Under the pieces are notes generated by a model, which did not search any database, was not told the DNA's origin, and saw nothing but the letters and a program-made list of their open reading frames with translations. DNA of 64,000 bases from Rhodoferax sp. (GTDB taxonomy: Bacteria > Pseudomonadota > Gammaproteobacteria > Burkholderiales > Burkholderiaceae_C): the NCBI RefSeq assembly GCF_028715765.1, contig NZ_JAQURE010000003.1:1-64000 (forward strand). Direction: 5' to 3'. Of the stretch, positions 1 through 8,722 are shown piece by piece. Numbering within the stretch: the stretch's first letter is position 1; each line of letters opens with the position of its first letter. The position numbers and the translations under genes were made by a program.

Positions 1-1
1 A

Positions 2-667
2 AGGGCAAATGGCGCTGGCGATCCGCTGTTCTACGGGGGCAGTAGCGATGAGACAGTGTTCGCGGAAATTCGCGCCACTGCAGGCAGCTCCGTCAATATC
101 GCCGCCTTCACGGTCAAGTCTGGCCGCAGCATCACAGCACACGTCATCGGCGAGCTCGATCACTATCGCCGTTGGCGGCGGAACCGCTTCCTGCCCGCAG
201 GCCTGGAAGACCACGCACAGAACATCCTTGCAGAACTCCGCCCCGACGTTGCACTGGCAGTGCAGTTGGTCGATGCATTTCTGGCTGACCGGTTCAGCCG
301 CCCCGGAAAAGATGCCTACCGGGTCACCAATCTGATTGCCCGTGAATTCCTCAGATCTCAGTCGATAGACGCGATCATCTACCCCAGCGTAGCTCACCCT
401 GGCGGAACGAACTACGCCATCAAGGCTAATGTCAGCCGGGAACGGCTCGAAGCACGGGCCTGTGTCGCGGTAGAAATACTCAACGACTATGGGTACGGCA
501 GTTTTCGCGGTGGGCGATACGGTCTCGCCAAGCTACGCCCCGAGACCAGTGAGATCCCCTGGGTCACGCCCCAAGACCATCCTGAAGTCATCAAAAAACT
601 GAAGCTGGAAACGGAAAAAGACCCCGATCCCATCATCGCTTGGATGATGAGACCGGGGTCTCGATAA
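2..667 (+). CDS. RES-domain protein, 5' end outside window
   Basis: The reading frame is open from the window edge, so the true start lies to the left. The first codons read RANGAGDPLFYGGSSDE, which matches the RES-domain opening (Arg, Asn-Gly, then FYG), and YPSVAHPGG...NYAIK later in the frame is a second RES-like block. RES proteins include NAD-degrading toxins of RES-Xre pairs and longer proteins of unknown role; no Xre antitoxin is seen on this side. It is convergent with the prophage lysis genes, and its last codons contain the hairpin that ends the late operon. It could be a prophage moron or a flanking host gene; the window cannot tell. A GTG at 56 is an internal codon, not a likely start. 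Confidence 0.7.
   Translation, partial: RANGAGDPLFYGGSSDETVFAEIRATAGSSVNIAAFTVKSGRSITAHVIGELDHYRRWRRNRFLPAGLEDHAQNILAELRPDVALAVQLVDAFLADRFSRPGKDAYRVTNLIAREFLRSQSIDAIIYPSVAHPGGTNYAIKANVSRERLEARACVAVEILNDYGYGSFRGGRYGLAKLRPETSEIPWVTPQDHPEVIKKLKLETEKDPDPIIAWMMRPGSR
614..661 (-). terminator. Intrinsic terminator of the prophage late operon
   Basis: On the minus strand AGACCCCG pairs with CGGGGTCT (654-661 with 619-626), an inner CATCATC/GATGATG stem stacks inside, and a run of five T follows (615-619). This is a classic rho-independent terminator 22 bp beyond the last lysis gene. It lies within the coding end of the convergent RES gene. Confidence 0.65.
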
Positions 668-682
668 TCGAACTGTCGTGCG

Positions 683-1111
683 CTACCGGGTCGGCCCTCG
701 CCACTTGTCGAAGCTGCGCGCCCCGGTGTAGCCCAGGTAGCCGGCACCGAACAGCCACCATAAGCTCTCGGGCACTGCGCCCAGCAGCTTGTTCAGGTTC
801 TCCGCTGCCTGGAAGACGTGGGTCGGCCACCAGATGCCGATGATGGCGCCCATCACGCACAGCAGGATCACGCCGTAGATGACGTACAGAAAGGTCGGCC
901 GTGCACGGCTGGTCCAGGGGTCGAGCGAGTTGGCTTCGGCCAGGATCGCCGAAAGACTCGTCTGCATCTCCTGAAGGGCCAACTGCCCTTCGGCTTGCAG
1001 CAGCGCGAGCTTGGCTTTCTCCCGTTCGGCGGGGTCCGGCACCAGGCGGTCGATCAGGCGGCTACCGGCTTCGAGCAGGCCCGGTGCCAAGGTGGTCAGC
1101 AATGGCGTCAT
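683..1111 (-). CDS. Holin of the 3-TM gene-transfer-release type
   Basis: This 142-aa protein opens with an amphipathic coil (AEREKAKLALLQAEGQ, about residues 27-42). It carries the RPTFLYVIYGVILL membrane segment near residue 71 and a second hydrophobic stretch near residues 110-130 (SLWWLFGAGYLGYTG). That layout fits the 3TM holin family linked to release of phage or gene transfer agents. Its ATG overlaps the TGA of the muramidase gene (ATGA), so the two are translationally coupled. It is the last gene of the late operon. No Rz/Rz1 spanin gene is visible nearby, so this protein or a distant gene may cover outer-membrane disruption. Confidence 0.8.
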   Translation of the reverse strand: MTPLLTTLAPGLLEAGSRLIDRLVPDPAEREKAKLALLQAEGQLALQEMQTSLSAILAEANSLDPWTSRARPTFLYVIYGVILLCVMGAIIGIWWPTHVFQAAENLNKLLGAVPESLWWLFGAGYLGYTGARSFDKWRGPTR

Positions 1112-1626
1112 ACCGTGCCCTCCACAAATTCCGCCATCCGGTTCATCCAGCCAGCGGCGAACGCTGACTGCTTGGGGTCGTTGGTGATCATGCGTCCGAG
1201 ATGACGCAGACGCTGTCCCAGCACCTTGCCGTAGAGCACACCTTGGTCGGCGGCAGCGATTGCTGCGCGGGTCTTGGGACCGATCACGCCATCAGCGGTG
1301 ACGCCCAGCGCTGTCTGCAGCCACTGCACCGCTCGTTTGGGTCCGGAATGCACACCGGCATCGACCAGCAGATGCAGCAGCGCCGGATGCGCGATGGTCT
1401 CGAACCCGGGACCGGTGATGTACTGCTGGCGGTAGATCGCGCGGGCTTCCGTTTCTGTCAGGGCTTGCACCTCTGCTGCCGTGGCAGCACGACCCAGCTT
1501 GCGCCAGGCCCCCAGTGTCTGCGCTGTGATACCGAAGTTGGTCGCGCCGCCCCGGTCAGCGGGGTGATTCACGTAGCCGCCCTCGCGGCGCAGAATGTCA
1601 TCGAGGATACTGTCGATGGTGCTCAT
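1108..1626 (-). CDS. Phage endolysin, glycoside hydrolase 108 family
   Basis: This 172-aa muramidase cleaves the peptidoglycan glycan strand at the end of infection. The N-terminal motif ILRREGGYVNHPADRGG (about residues 11-27) carries the catalytic Glu of GH108 enzymes, and TNFGIT follows. The C-terminal part (GVTADGVIGPKTRAAI, about residue 108 on) is the peptidoglycan-binding fold usual in this family. There is no signal peptide, so it needs a holin to reach the wall. The ATG overlaps the stop of the upstream holin gene (ATGA). Confidence 0.9.
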   Translation of the reverse strand: MSTIDSILDDILRREGGYVNHPADRGGATNFGITAQTLGAWRKLGRAATAAEVQALTETEARAIYRQQYITGPGFETIAHPALLHLLVDAGVHSGPKRAVQWLQTALGVTADGVIGPKTRAAIAAADQGVLYGKVLGQRLRHLGRMITNDPKQSAFAAGWMNRMAEFVEGTV

Positions 1627-1943
1627 GGCCGCTCCTTACCCAGGCGCGTCTGCGCCCAGCGCTCCAGTTGGTAGATGGCCTGGCTGCCCATGTGGCCGGA
1701 GATGCCGACCAAGGCTGCAGTGACCAGGGGATTGAACTGCGCAGCCTCGCAAAGCCAGAAGGTGATGAGGCCGGCGAAAGCCGAGGTGGCAATCTCGCCG
1801 ATGAGCTCCACTACGTTGAAGGCCCGGGTCTCGCCGGACTTCACCTTGCGGTAGAAATTGACCAAGCCACCCCAGGCGGCCAGCCCGGTCACCCACAAGT
1901 AGGTGATCAGGCCGTAGGTCGAAGGATCTTTGTCAGGGGTCAC
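1623..1943 (-). CDS. LydA/holin superfamily III protein
   Basis: This 106-aa membrane protein has hydrophobic segments at about residues 12-30, 48-65 and 70-85, and a conserved LVGISGHMGSQAIY block. Those features are typical of P1 LydA-like class III holins. It is predicted to form the inner-membrane hole through which the GH108 endolysin passes. The start is GTG, chosen because AAGGAG lies about nine bases upstream. With the 3TM protein it gives the cassette two holin-like proteins; one may act as antiholin. Confidence 0.8.
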   Translation of the reverse strand: MTPDKDPSTYGLITYLWVTGLAAWGGLVNFYRKVKSGETRAFNVVELIGEIATSAFAGLITFWLCEAAQFNPLVTAALVGISGHMGSQAIYQLERWAQTRLGKERP

Positions 1944-1956
1944 AGTGCTTGTCTCC

Positions 1957-3042
1957 TTATCTGTTAGATTCGGTGGTGGCTGTAGTCGGCGTGTCAGTCA
2001 CTGGCACAGGCGACGCCGTGAAGCGCTCGCACTCGACCTGCGTGGTGTAGCCCTGGGTGCCGAGGCGGTGCTCAACGCGCTTGATGCGCCACTCGGTTGG
2101 GATGCCCGGGCGCAGCGAAATCGACAGCCGTCCCTCGGCTGCCAGCCTCGGGTCACCGGGTAGGCTGAAACTGAGTTCCCCTTGCCCGCGCTCGCCGGTG
2201 TTCTTGCGGGTGGCTGCGGCGGCCTTGGCCTCGGCTTCCGTAGCGTGGACGTAGCGGATCTCCTCGAACGGTGGCTGGCCAGTGGTCACTTCCCGGCGCT
2301 CACCTTTCTCGAAGTCCCACCAGTACGCGCGTGTGCCACCGGTTGCTGTCGTCGGTGGTGTCGAAGTGTCGCGGTCACTGGTGGAGCCACTCCCGCCGGG
2401 TTTGCGCGCCGAGTGCCGATAGCGCCATTCGGCCAGGTCCCTGGCACTGAGAGAGATCGTCGGCATCACCTGGCCGGTGATGGTCTTGATCGCCCCCTGC
2501 TTGGCCAGCACCAGAAACCCCGCCACGGGCTTGGCCACGGCATCGTGCTTGGCGGCCAGCCTGGTGAGCAGCGCCATGTCCGACTCGGCCGTCTGGTCCA
2601 GATGCGGGATGGCAATGGCGCCGAGTTCGGGATCGATCCTGGCCTTGTACCGATGCTCGGCAGCGATGGCCTCTACCAGTTGGCCCAGCGTGGTCGCATC
2701 CCAGGAGCGGGTCTTGGGACTGCGAAACGGCCCGACCATATCGGCGGCCTTGGCCGAGACCGTCAGCGTGGCCGGAGGCGAGCGCATCTCGACCTCGTCG
2801 ACGATGAAGCGCCCCATCGACACCAGCCGGGTTTCGGCATAGCCCAGCGACACCGTGAGCACCGTGCCGATGCGCGGCAGCTGCGCAATCGCGCCGTCCT
2901 CACGGCGGCGATCATCGAGGGTCAGCTTCAGCTCATCGGACTGGATGCCAGCTTCGTCGGTGACCACCAGCTCGATCAGCCGGTCGCGGATGGCAGCGGT
3001 GATCTCTTGGCTGTCGGCGTAGAGACGGAAGATCGGTTGCAT
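1957..3042 (-). CDS. D: Phage late control / tail protein D (gpD)
   Basis: This 361-aa protein is a P2 gpD homologue, a baseplate hub component structurally like T4 gp27. Typical features are the opening PIFRLYADSQEIT, a middle KAADMVGPFRSPKTRSWD block and the C-terminal ERF(T)ASP end. A low-complexity linker (GGSGSTSDRDTSTPPTTATGG, about residues 217-237) splits the two halves. It closes the P2-like order T-U-X-D. The intergenic distance to gpX is about 10 bp, so they share an mRNA. Confidence 0.9.
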   Translation of the reverse strand: MQPIFRLYADSQEITAAIRDRLIELVVTDEAGIQSDELKLTLDDRRREDGAIAQLPRIGTVLTVSLGYAETRLVSMGRFIVDEVEMRSPPATLTVSAKAADMVGPFRSPKTRSWDATTLGQLVEAIAAEHRYKARIDPELGAIAIPHLDQTAESDMALLTRLAAKHDAVAKPVAGFLVLAKQGAIKTITGQVMPTISLSARDLAEWRYRHSARKPGGSGSTSDRDTSTPPTTATGGTRAYWWDFEKGERREVTTGQPPFEEIRYVHATEAEAKAAAATRKNTGERGQGELSFSLPGDPRLAAEGRLSISLRPGIPTEWRIKRVEHRLGTQGYTTQVECERFTASPVPVTDTPTTATTESNR

Positions 3043-3052
3043 CTGTCTGTCC

Positions 3053-3271
3053 TCATGACCACAGCCGGATCACCGGCGCTTCTACCGGCAGTGGCAACTC
3101 AGGCAGCTCGATCACCAGGCCAGCGGTAAGGACTGGGGGCAACTGCGCCAGTGAGGGATTGGCCTCAAGCACGGCGGCCAGCACTTCGCTGCGTCCATAG
3201 TGCTGCCAGATCAGGTCATCGAGCACATCCCCATCCCGGGTGATCACGCGCTTGAAGATCGCTCGGGTCAT
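3053..3271 (-). CDS. X: Tail protein X (gpX)
   Basis: This 72-aa protein matches P2 gpX: DVLDDLIWQHYGR near residue 15 and VLEANPSLAQ near residue 33 form a LysM-like fold found in tail-tip proteins. The start overlaps the end of gpU by four bases (ATGA). It is a small structural or assembly protein of the contractile tail. Confidence 0.9.
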   Translation of the reverse strand: MTRAIFKRVITRDGDVLDDLIWQHYGRSEVLAAVLEANPSLAQLPPVLTAGLVIELPELPLPVEAPVIRLWS

Positions 3272-3666
3272 GGCTGATCCTCCCCGTAGGCCTTGAGCTT
3301 GATGCGGAACTCCAGCTTCCTGGGCTGGCCGTCATCGGCAAACACGGTGCGGGTGTCCCCGATCTCCGTGATCGCCCAGGCGCCCCAGATGCGGCCGAGA
3401 CCATCGACCAGTTGCAGCGGCTTGCCAGCGTCCGCAAGGGATCTCATGGCTTCGATCTGCCCAAGACCACCCTTGAAGCTCGGGTAGATCACGCCGTCGA
3501 GTTCGATCTCACCAACGTTGCGTCCGACGAACTGCAGGGCAGGATCGCGGTTGATGCGCGCCTGCTCCTGCCAGCGCCAGGACTGGTTGAGTGAGAATTT
3601 TTGGTAAGCGAGCGTGGCGATTTCAAAACGAAATTCGCCCAGGCCCAACATCACCCGTTCGGCCAT
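3268..3666 (-). CDS. U: Tail protein U (gpU)
   Basis: This 132-aa P2 gpU homologue has the recognisable GLGEFRFEIATLAYQ opening, RQEQA-like tail (WRWQEQARINRDPALQFVG) and the WGAWAI motif. It acts in completion of the tail tube terminus. It lies between the tape-measure gene and gpX as in P2, and its start is preceded by GAGG. Confidence 0.9.
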   Translation of the reverse strand: MAERVMLGLGEFRFEIATLAYQKFSLNQSWRWQEQARINRDPALQFVGRNVGEIELDGVIYPSFKGGLGQIEAMRSLADAGKPLQLVDGLGRIWGAWAITEIGDTRTVFADDGQPRKLEFRIKLKAYGEDQP

Positions 3667-3711
3667 GGCACACCTCGGTAAAGAATGAGAAAAGGAAACG
3701 TCTGATCAGGA

Positions 3712-6516
3712 TCAGTCGTACATCGCAGCCGCCGGACTGCGGGTGGTCTCACGTATCAGCGCGCGCAGGCGTGATTCGATGAGTGCGGCGATCTCGCGCG
3801 CATCCATCCCGGGCGGTGCGTTGACCGTGATCGGGGCCGACAGCGACACACTGGTGTTGCCGCGCGCAGCCATCGGTTGAGAAGGCATTGCCATCGGCCG
3901 GGTGTTCGCTGCAGGCGGATTGCCCGCTGACATCGGCATTACCCCAACGGGTGCAGAGCCGACCGAGGGGCGTGGTGCGGTCAGCGAAGTCGTGCTGCCC
4001 AGCGCTGCTGGACGCGAGGACGTCGGTGCCGTGGATGTCGGCGCAGCCTGCTGCTCGCCGCCAAAGAGCGAAACGAACCAGTCGCCGACCTGCTTGCCGG
4101 CGTTCATCACCCAGCCGATCTTGTTGGCTATCCAGTCGATAGCTTGACCAACGGTGGCGGTGATGCCCGACCAGAGACCGGTCATGAAATCCGCCACCGG
4201 CTGCCAGGCGGCGCTGATCAGGGTCAGTGGTGAGAAGGACGTGAGCAGCTGAAACCCCTCGATCACCCACCCCACCAGCGTGCCCACGGCCCGGATCGGT
4301 AGGGTCAGCACCGTAAAAGCCGTGCTCAACACACCACCGATCACCGCGCCGAGGGACTGGCCGGATGCGGAGAGCGTGTTGAACTCCTCCGTGGAAAGCG
4401 TCACCGGCGCGAGCAGTCGCCCAATCCAGCCCACCACCCGGCTCACGCCATCGGCGATGAAGCCAAAGACGTTGGCGATGAGAGTTCCAATCGGCGCCAG
4501 CGGTGCCAGTGTTGTGGAAAGACTGCTGATCGCCGGCTGCACGGCGGCGCGAATACCCTCGAACACCCCACCGACGTAGGCTGCTATCGGGTCCCAATAC
4601 TTGCGGATCACCAGCGCGAGACCGGCGACAGCAGCACCAATCCCCGCCACAATCCAGGTGATCGGGTTGGCCAGCAAGGCTACCGTGGTGGCACCAATGG
4701 CCGGCAACATCGACCAGAAGGCCAACGCTGCCGATTTGATCGGTGCGATCAGACCGAGGGCGCCGGTCTGCAGCCGCTGCCAGGCAATCGACAGAAGACC
4801 GGCACTGCTCCCGGTCGCTGCGGCCTGCACTTGCAGTAGCGCCAAGCCAGCCCGCGCCGACTGGAACGCCACCTGCGCCCCGAGGATCGGCCCCTTCACA
4901 AAGGTCCAGGCATAGCCCAAGGCGATGGCCGCCACCTTCAAGGCCAGCACAGCACCGACCGTGCCCACCACCACTTGCGTGACGATGGGAAAGCGTTCGG
5001 CCAGCGCCGTGATGCCTTCGATGGGCGCCATCAGCGCACCCACGAGGTTGTTCAAAGCCGGCAGCAGCGCATTACCCACCGTAATGCCCAGCCGGCTCAT
5101 CTGGTTCTTGAGAAGCTGCAGGTTGTTGGCCGTGGTGGCCGAGCGTGCTTCGTACTCGGCCTGCATCGACCCCGCGTAAGCCGTCTGATCGGCGACCAGC
5201 CCCACCGCCTTCTCGTAGGTGGCCATCGAGCCCACCAGCTTGGCGATGTCGTCGGCGTACTCCATGCCGAACAAGTCCGACAAGGTGCCCATCAGGTCGG
5301 GCGCCTTCTTGACCTGCTGCAAGAAGGTCGTGAGCGCCCCCTGAGCATCACGGGCGATCATCTTCTTCATGACCTCGGCCGACAGCCCGATATCCTGCAG
5401 CCCCTGCTGGAACTTCTCGTTTTGCTTGTCGGCGGTGGCCAGCTTCATCAAGAGCGCATTGATGCCGGTGGCCGCCACCTCAGGTGGCGTCTTCAAAGCG
5501 AGAAAGGTCGCGCCCAGGGCATTGAGCTGCGCGCCAGACAGGCCGAACAGCTTGGCCGTCGAGCCCGCCCGGTTGGCGATGTTGAGCAGGTCGGACGCCT
5601 TGGCATCCATGTTGTTGGACAGGTGGTTGATGGCATCCCCGAGCTTCACCACCTCGTCTTGCGTCAGTCCAAAGATCGAGCGCAAGCCCGTCATCGCCGC
5701 CCCGGCCTGCTGCCCCGACAGATCGAAGGCCACGCCCATCTTGGCGGCGTCCTCCGCAAAGCGCAGCAACTCCTCGCGGGCAATACCGGCCTGACCGGCA
5801 GCCGCGACGATGGCCCCAATGCCGTCAGCGGCCATCGGGATGCGCGTCGACATCAAGAGCACATCTTTGGACATCTGCCCAAACTGATCGGGCGTGTCGA
5901 AGTTGACCACCTTCTTGACGTCGGCCATCACCGACTCGAACTGGACAGCCGGCTGCACCAGGCCGTAGAGCGCCCCGCCCAAGGCCACGGCATCCATCAT
6001 CTGGGCGCGATAGGCGCTGCGGTTCTCCAGATTGCGGGCTTGGGCCTGCTGGGCACGGGTCAGGGCTTCGGTGCGGGATCGCAGGGTTTCGAGCTGGCTG
6101 CCGAGTCGGGCAGACTCGCTACCCATCGCGCGGGTGTTGACGCCTGCGCGTTGCAGCGATCCCGAGAGTTCATCCACCGCTGCCCGCTGACGACGGTAGG
6201 CCTCCTCGGCTCGGGTGGCTGCCGCGCGGGCACGCTCCAACTCTCTGGACTGCTTGGCCGTGGCGCCTCCATCCTGGCCGGCGATGTTCGCTTCCAGCCC
6301 AGAGACCTTCTGCTGCGCCGCGCGCATGGCCAGCGCCGCATCCTTGGCTTGGCTACGCAGGGTTTCCAGCTGACGGATGCCGGATTGCTTGTTGCCCAGT
6401 TCGGCCATCGTCGAGCCCAGCTGGTTCAGTTGGGCCTGAGCACCGCGCACCGCCGACCCGAGCGAGGCCGCCAGCGTGGCACCGATACTGATCTGAACGG
6501 GATGCGCAGTGGCCAT
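3712..6516 (-). CDS. T: Tail tape measure protein (gpT-like)
   Basis: This 934-aa protein sets tail length and is threaded through the tube. Residues 1-170 are coiled coil rich in Ala, Gln and Arg. The TP901-type core starts near residue 190 (FESVMADVKKVVNF) and runs to about 430. Long hydrophobic stretches occur at about 500-540 and 570-700, the usual membrane-active part. The tail end (about 810-890) is rich in Pro, Ala and Ser. It follows the E/E' chaperone pair, as in P2. The E' frame stops 9 bp before its ATG. Confidence 0.92.
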   Translation of the reverse strand: MATAHPVQISIGATLAASLGSAVRGAQAQLNQLGSTMAELGNKQSGIRQLETLRSQAKDAALAMRAAQQKVSGLEANIAGQDGGATAKQSRELERARAAATRAEEAYRRQRAAVDELSGSLQRAGVNTRAMGSESARLGSQLETLRSRTEALTRAQQAQARNLENRSAYRAQMMDAVALGGALYGLVQPAVQFESVMADVKKVVNFDTPDQFGQMSKDVLLMSTRIPMAADGIGAIVAAAGQAGIAREELLRFAEDAAKMGVAFDLSGQQAGAAMTGLRSIFGLTQDEVVKLGDAINHLSNNMDAKASDLLNIANRAGSTAKLFGLSGAQLNALGATFLALKTPPEVAATGINALLMKLATADKQNEKFQQGLQDIGLSAEVMKKMIARDAQGALTTFLQQVKKAPDLMGTLSDLFGMEYADDIAKLVGSMATYEKAVGLVADQTAYAGSMQAEYEARSATTANNLQLLKNQMSRLGITVGNALLPALNNLVGALMAPIEGITALAERFPIVTQVVVGTVGAVLALKVAAIALGYAWTFVKGPILGAQVAFQSARAGLALLQVQAAATGSSAGLLSIAWQRLQTGALGLIAPIKSAALAFWSMLPAIGATTVALLANPITWIVAGIGAAVAGLALVIRKYWDPIAAYVGGVFEGIRAAVQPAISSLSTTLAPLAPIGTLIANVFGFIADGVSRVVGWIGRLLAPVTLSTEEFNTLSASGQSLGAVIGGVLSTAFTVLTLPIRAVGTLVGWVIEGFQLLTSFSPLTLISAAWQPVADFMTGLWSGITATVGQAIDWIANKIGWVMNAGKQVGDWFVSLFGGEQQAAPTSTAPTSSRPAALGSTTSLTAPRPSVGSAPVGVMPMSAGNPPAANTRPMAMPSQPMAARGNTSVSLSAPITVNAPPGMDAREIAALIESRLRALIRETTRSPAAAMYD

Positions 6517-6524
6517 GGCGTACC

Positions 6525-6677
6525 TCAGGAAGACGGGGTGGCCGACAAGCGCCGCGCCAATGACAAGGCCTCGACCAACTCACTCACCTCCAGGGCAAGC
6601 AACTCGGATCGAGGCCAATGGGTGTAGAGGGCGAGCTCCACCACGAGGGCGGAGAGCTCACCCGGATTTACGACAAA
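6525..6677 (-). CDS. E': Tail assembly chaperone extension E' (reached by -1 frameshift)
   Basis: There is no independent start here. The frame is entered from gpE by a -1 slip at 6674-6680 and runs about 50 codons (VVNPGELSALVVELALYTHW at its start) to a TGA at 6525. The product gpE+E' would be about 130 aa. The content (WPRSELLALEVSELVEAL) matches the E' tail-assembly extension of P2-like phages, where the E : E+E' ratio guides tape-measure packing. Confidence 0.75.
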   Translation of the reverse strand, partial: FVVNPGELSALVVELALYTHWPRSELLALEVSELVEALSLARRLSATPSS

Positions 6678-6916
6678 AAACCGCCCAGCACCTTCTGCAG
6701 TTGGGCGTAGTCCTTCATATCGAGCTGATGGATCGCGGCGGGTGGCAGTTCAGCCAGGTTGGCGATCAGCCGGATCTCGCGCTCGGCATCGGTGCCGGCC
6801 GACTTCTGCGCGGCCAGGTGATCACCGACGGTGGGACGGCGTAGGGCGATGTCGGCAATTGGCACGCCGTCGTGCTCGATGGGAAAGTTGAGTTTGATGC
6901 GTTCAGCGGTGTTCAT
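6668..6916 (-). CDS. E: Tail assembly chaperone gpE
   Basis: This 82-aa protein is of the P2 gpE family: IKLNFPIEHDGVPIADIALR at residues 7-26, RRPTVGDH, and the AELPPAAIHQLDMKDYAQLQ tail. It binds the tape measure during tail assembly. A run of six T near its last codons gives a slippery site that lets some ribosomes extend it into E'. It sits between the tube protein and the tape measure, as expected. Confidence 0.88.
   Translation of the reverse strand: MNTAERIKLNFPIEHDGVPIADIALRRPTVGDHLAAQKSAGTDAEREIRLIANLAELPPAAIHQLDMKDYAQLQKVLGGFLS
6674..6680 (-). promoter_or_regulatory. Programmed -1 frameshift heptamer
   Basis: On the minus strand the sequence reads T TTT TTG in the gpE frame, two codons before its TAA at 6668-6670. 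This is the same heptamer reported for the E/E' switch in P2. The -1 frame beyond it stays open for about 50 codons of family-like sequence. Confidence 0.75.
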
Positions 6917-6949
6917 GGGTGGGCTCCTTGTTGTTCATCACGGCATTCA

Positions 6950-7462
6950 TCACAAACCAATCGCCGCGCGAATGGCTTCCATCTGATCGGTACCGCCCAC
7001 CTTTCGGACCAGGTTGATGGCGTCGATCTCAATCAGCTCTTCCTCGTCAATGGTCAGCTTGTAGTAGCTGGCCGCTACCGAGACCTTGAGGGTGCTTTTG
7101 TCGCCAGGCTTCCAGGTGCCGGCATCGAGCTCTTTCCAGCCACCGCGCAGGTTGACGATGACGGGCTTGGCTTCCGACCCTTGTGCCTGGATGGCGCCCC
7201 GGATGGTGATCTGCGTCGCGGCGTTGTCCAGCAGGCCGAAGAGCTTGAAGACTTCCGGGTCCTGGTCGGCGATGGTCAACTCGGCTTCGAGCTTTTCCAT
7301 ACCGAGGTCGATCTCGACCGGCAAATCCATGCCACCAGCGCGGTGCTCTTCGGTCTTCAAGGTGAGTTTGGGCAGTTGGATCTCGTCGATGCGCCCGGCG
7401 TAGCCGCGACCATCGACGAAGAGGTTCATGTTTTTCAGAACACGTGGCAGTTCGATGGCCAT
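6950..7462 (-). CDS. FII: Major tail tube protein (gpFII)
   Basis: This 170-aa P2 FII homologue (P2's is 172 aa) forms the inner tube. MAIELPRVLKNMNLFVDGRG at the N terminus and the YYKLTIDEEELIEIDA block near the C terminus are family hallmarks. It is translated directly after the sheath gene: its ATG overlaps the sheath stop region at 7462. Confidence 0.93.
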   Translation of the reverse strand: MAIELPRVLKNMNLFVDGRGYAGRIDEIQLPKLTLKTEEHRAGGMDLPVEIDLGMEKLEAELTIADQDPEVFKLFGLLDNAATQITIRGAIQAQGSEAKPVIVNLRGGWKELDAGTWKPGDKSTLKVSVAASYYKLTIDEEELIEIDAINLVRKVGGTDQMEAIRAAIGL

Positions 7463-8652
7463 TACAGAATCTCCTCAAGATAGTCATCGACCAGGTGCGA
7501 GCGGAAGATGATGTGCTCGGCCGGGTACGGCGGGGTGAAGTCGAAGTTGAAATAAATCTTGCCGTCGGCAATCGAGGTCGGTGAGTTCAGATCGGGGTCG
7601 GCCCAGCACTTGCCACCCAGGATTGCGCCTTGGGCTTTGAGTTGGCGCAGGTAGGCGTTGACGCCTTCGGTGACTTCCTCAACGTAGGTCTTGGTGATGT
7701 TGCGATCCACCGCCCAGAGGTGGGCGCGCAGCAGCGACTCGTTGATCATGTCGGCGGTGCGCCGCACCGAAAGGAAGGCCCACTTGGGGTCCGAAGAACA
7801 GGTGCGGTTGCCCCACAGGCGGTAGCCATCCTCCTGAATGATCGTGGCCACCTCGTTCTCGTTGAGCAGGTTGGCCCGGGCATTCGGATCGCCCAGCGCG
7901 AAGTCCACCGGACGGTGGCTGCCGACGATGCCGTTGATGACGTTGTTCGACGGCGACCACCAAAAACCCCGGTCGTTGTCGATCTTGGCAATCAGGCCAG
8001 CGACGCGCGCCGACACCGGTTCGGTCACGACTGCGCCGCTCTTCATCACCTTGACGTGCGGATCGACCACGTAGATGCGCGGCGAGCCCCAGTCCTCGCG
8101 GTAGTCGATGGCGGCAGCGTCCGTGGTGTTGGGGCCATCGGCGATGATCACCGCGCGCAGGCGTTCGGCAATGCCCAGCAGTTCCGCCACCACCGGGTTC
8201 GCCAGTTGGCGGGTGTCGTCATCGGGATCAATGGGGCGCTGGTGCGTAAAACCCGGTGCGATGAGGATGCGTGGCGTGACCTTGGCCACCGACTGGGCAG
8301 CCAAGAGCGCCTGCAGGCCAAGGTACTGACCGGCCTCATCAACGCCACCGAGCACGTGGGTCTGTGTCTCGGCCTCGGTCGCCCCTTCGGCCACCCGGAT
8401 CACGACCACCAGCGCACCGGCCTGATCGAAGATGCCGTCAATGGCCATCGGCAAGGTCCCAGTGGCGCCCAGCTTGGCCGCCTCCAGGCGAGAGCCGGCA
8501 ATCAGCACCGGCGTGTTCAGGGGAAAGCTGTGCTCATCGGCATCCGGTGCGGTGCCGACAAGCCCGATCACGGAGGATCGGACCGTGCGAATGGGACGTG
8601 GGCCGTTGTCGATTTCAACGACCTCGACCCCGTGAAGAAAGTGATCTGCCAT
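7462..8652 (-). CDS. FI: Contractile tail sheath protein (gpFI)
   Basis: I set the start at the ATG at 8652 (MADHFLHGVEVVEIDNGPR). This gives 396 aa, the exact length of P2 FI; the frame upstream is open but unlike the family. Family features are the N-terminal VVEIDNGPRPIRTVRSSVIG, a DREGFWWSPSNNVING-like core (here DRGFWWSPSNNVINGIVG) and TYVEEVTEGVNAYLRQLKAQ near the C terminus. It contracts to drive the tube into the host. Confidence 0.93.
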   Translation of the reverse strand: MADHFLHGVEVVEIDNGPRPIRTVRSSVIGLVGTAPDADEHSFPLNTPVLIAGSRLEAAKLGATGTLPMAIDGIFDQAGALVVVIRVAEGATEAETQTHVLGGVDEAGQYLGLQALLAAQSVAKVTPRILIAPGFTHQRPIDPDDDTRQLANPVVAELLGIAERLRAVIIADGPNTTDAAAIDYREDWGSPRIYVVDPHVKVMKSGAVVTEPVSARVAGLIAKIDNDRGFWWSPSNNVINGIVGSHRPVDFALGDPNARANLLNENEVATIIQEDGYRLWGNRTCSSDPKWAFLSVRRTADMINESLLRAHLWAVDRNITKTYVEEVTEGVNAYLRQLKAQGAILGGKCWADPDLNSPTSIADGKIYFNFDFTPPYPAEHIIFRSHLVDDYLEEIL

Positions 8653-8722
8653 GGGTGGGCTCCAGAAGTAAAAAATCCGCCAGCGGCGGATCGGTTGAAT
8701 GGATGGTTGCAGTGCGGCAGGC

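Noticed and set aside
4975-6627. A 550-codon plus-strand frame opposite the tape measure gene
   Set aside because: Arg/Gly/His-rich shadow text without start signals; the tape measure is clear on the other strand.
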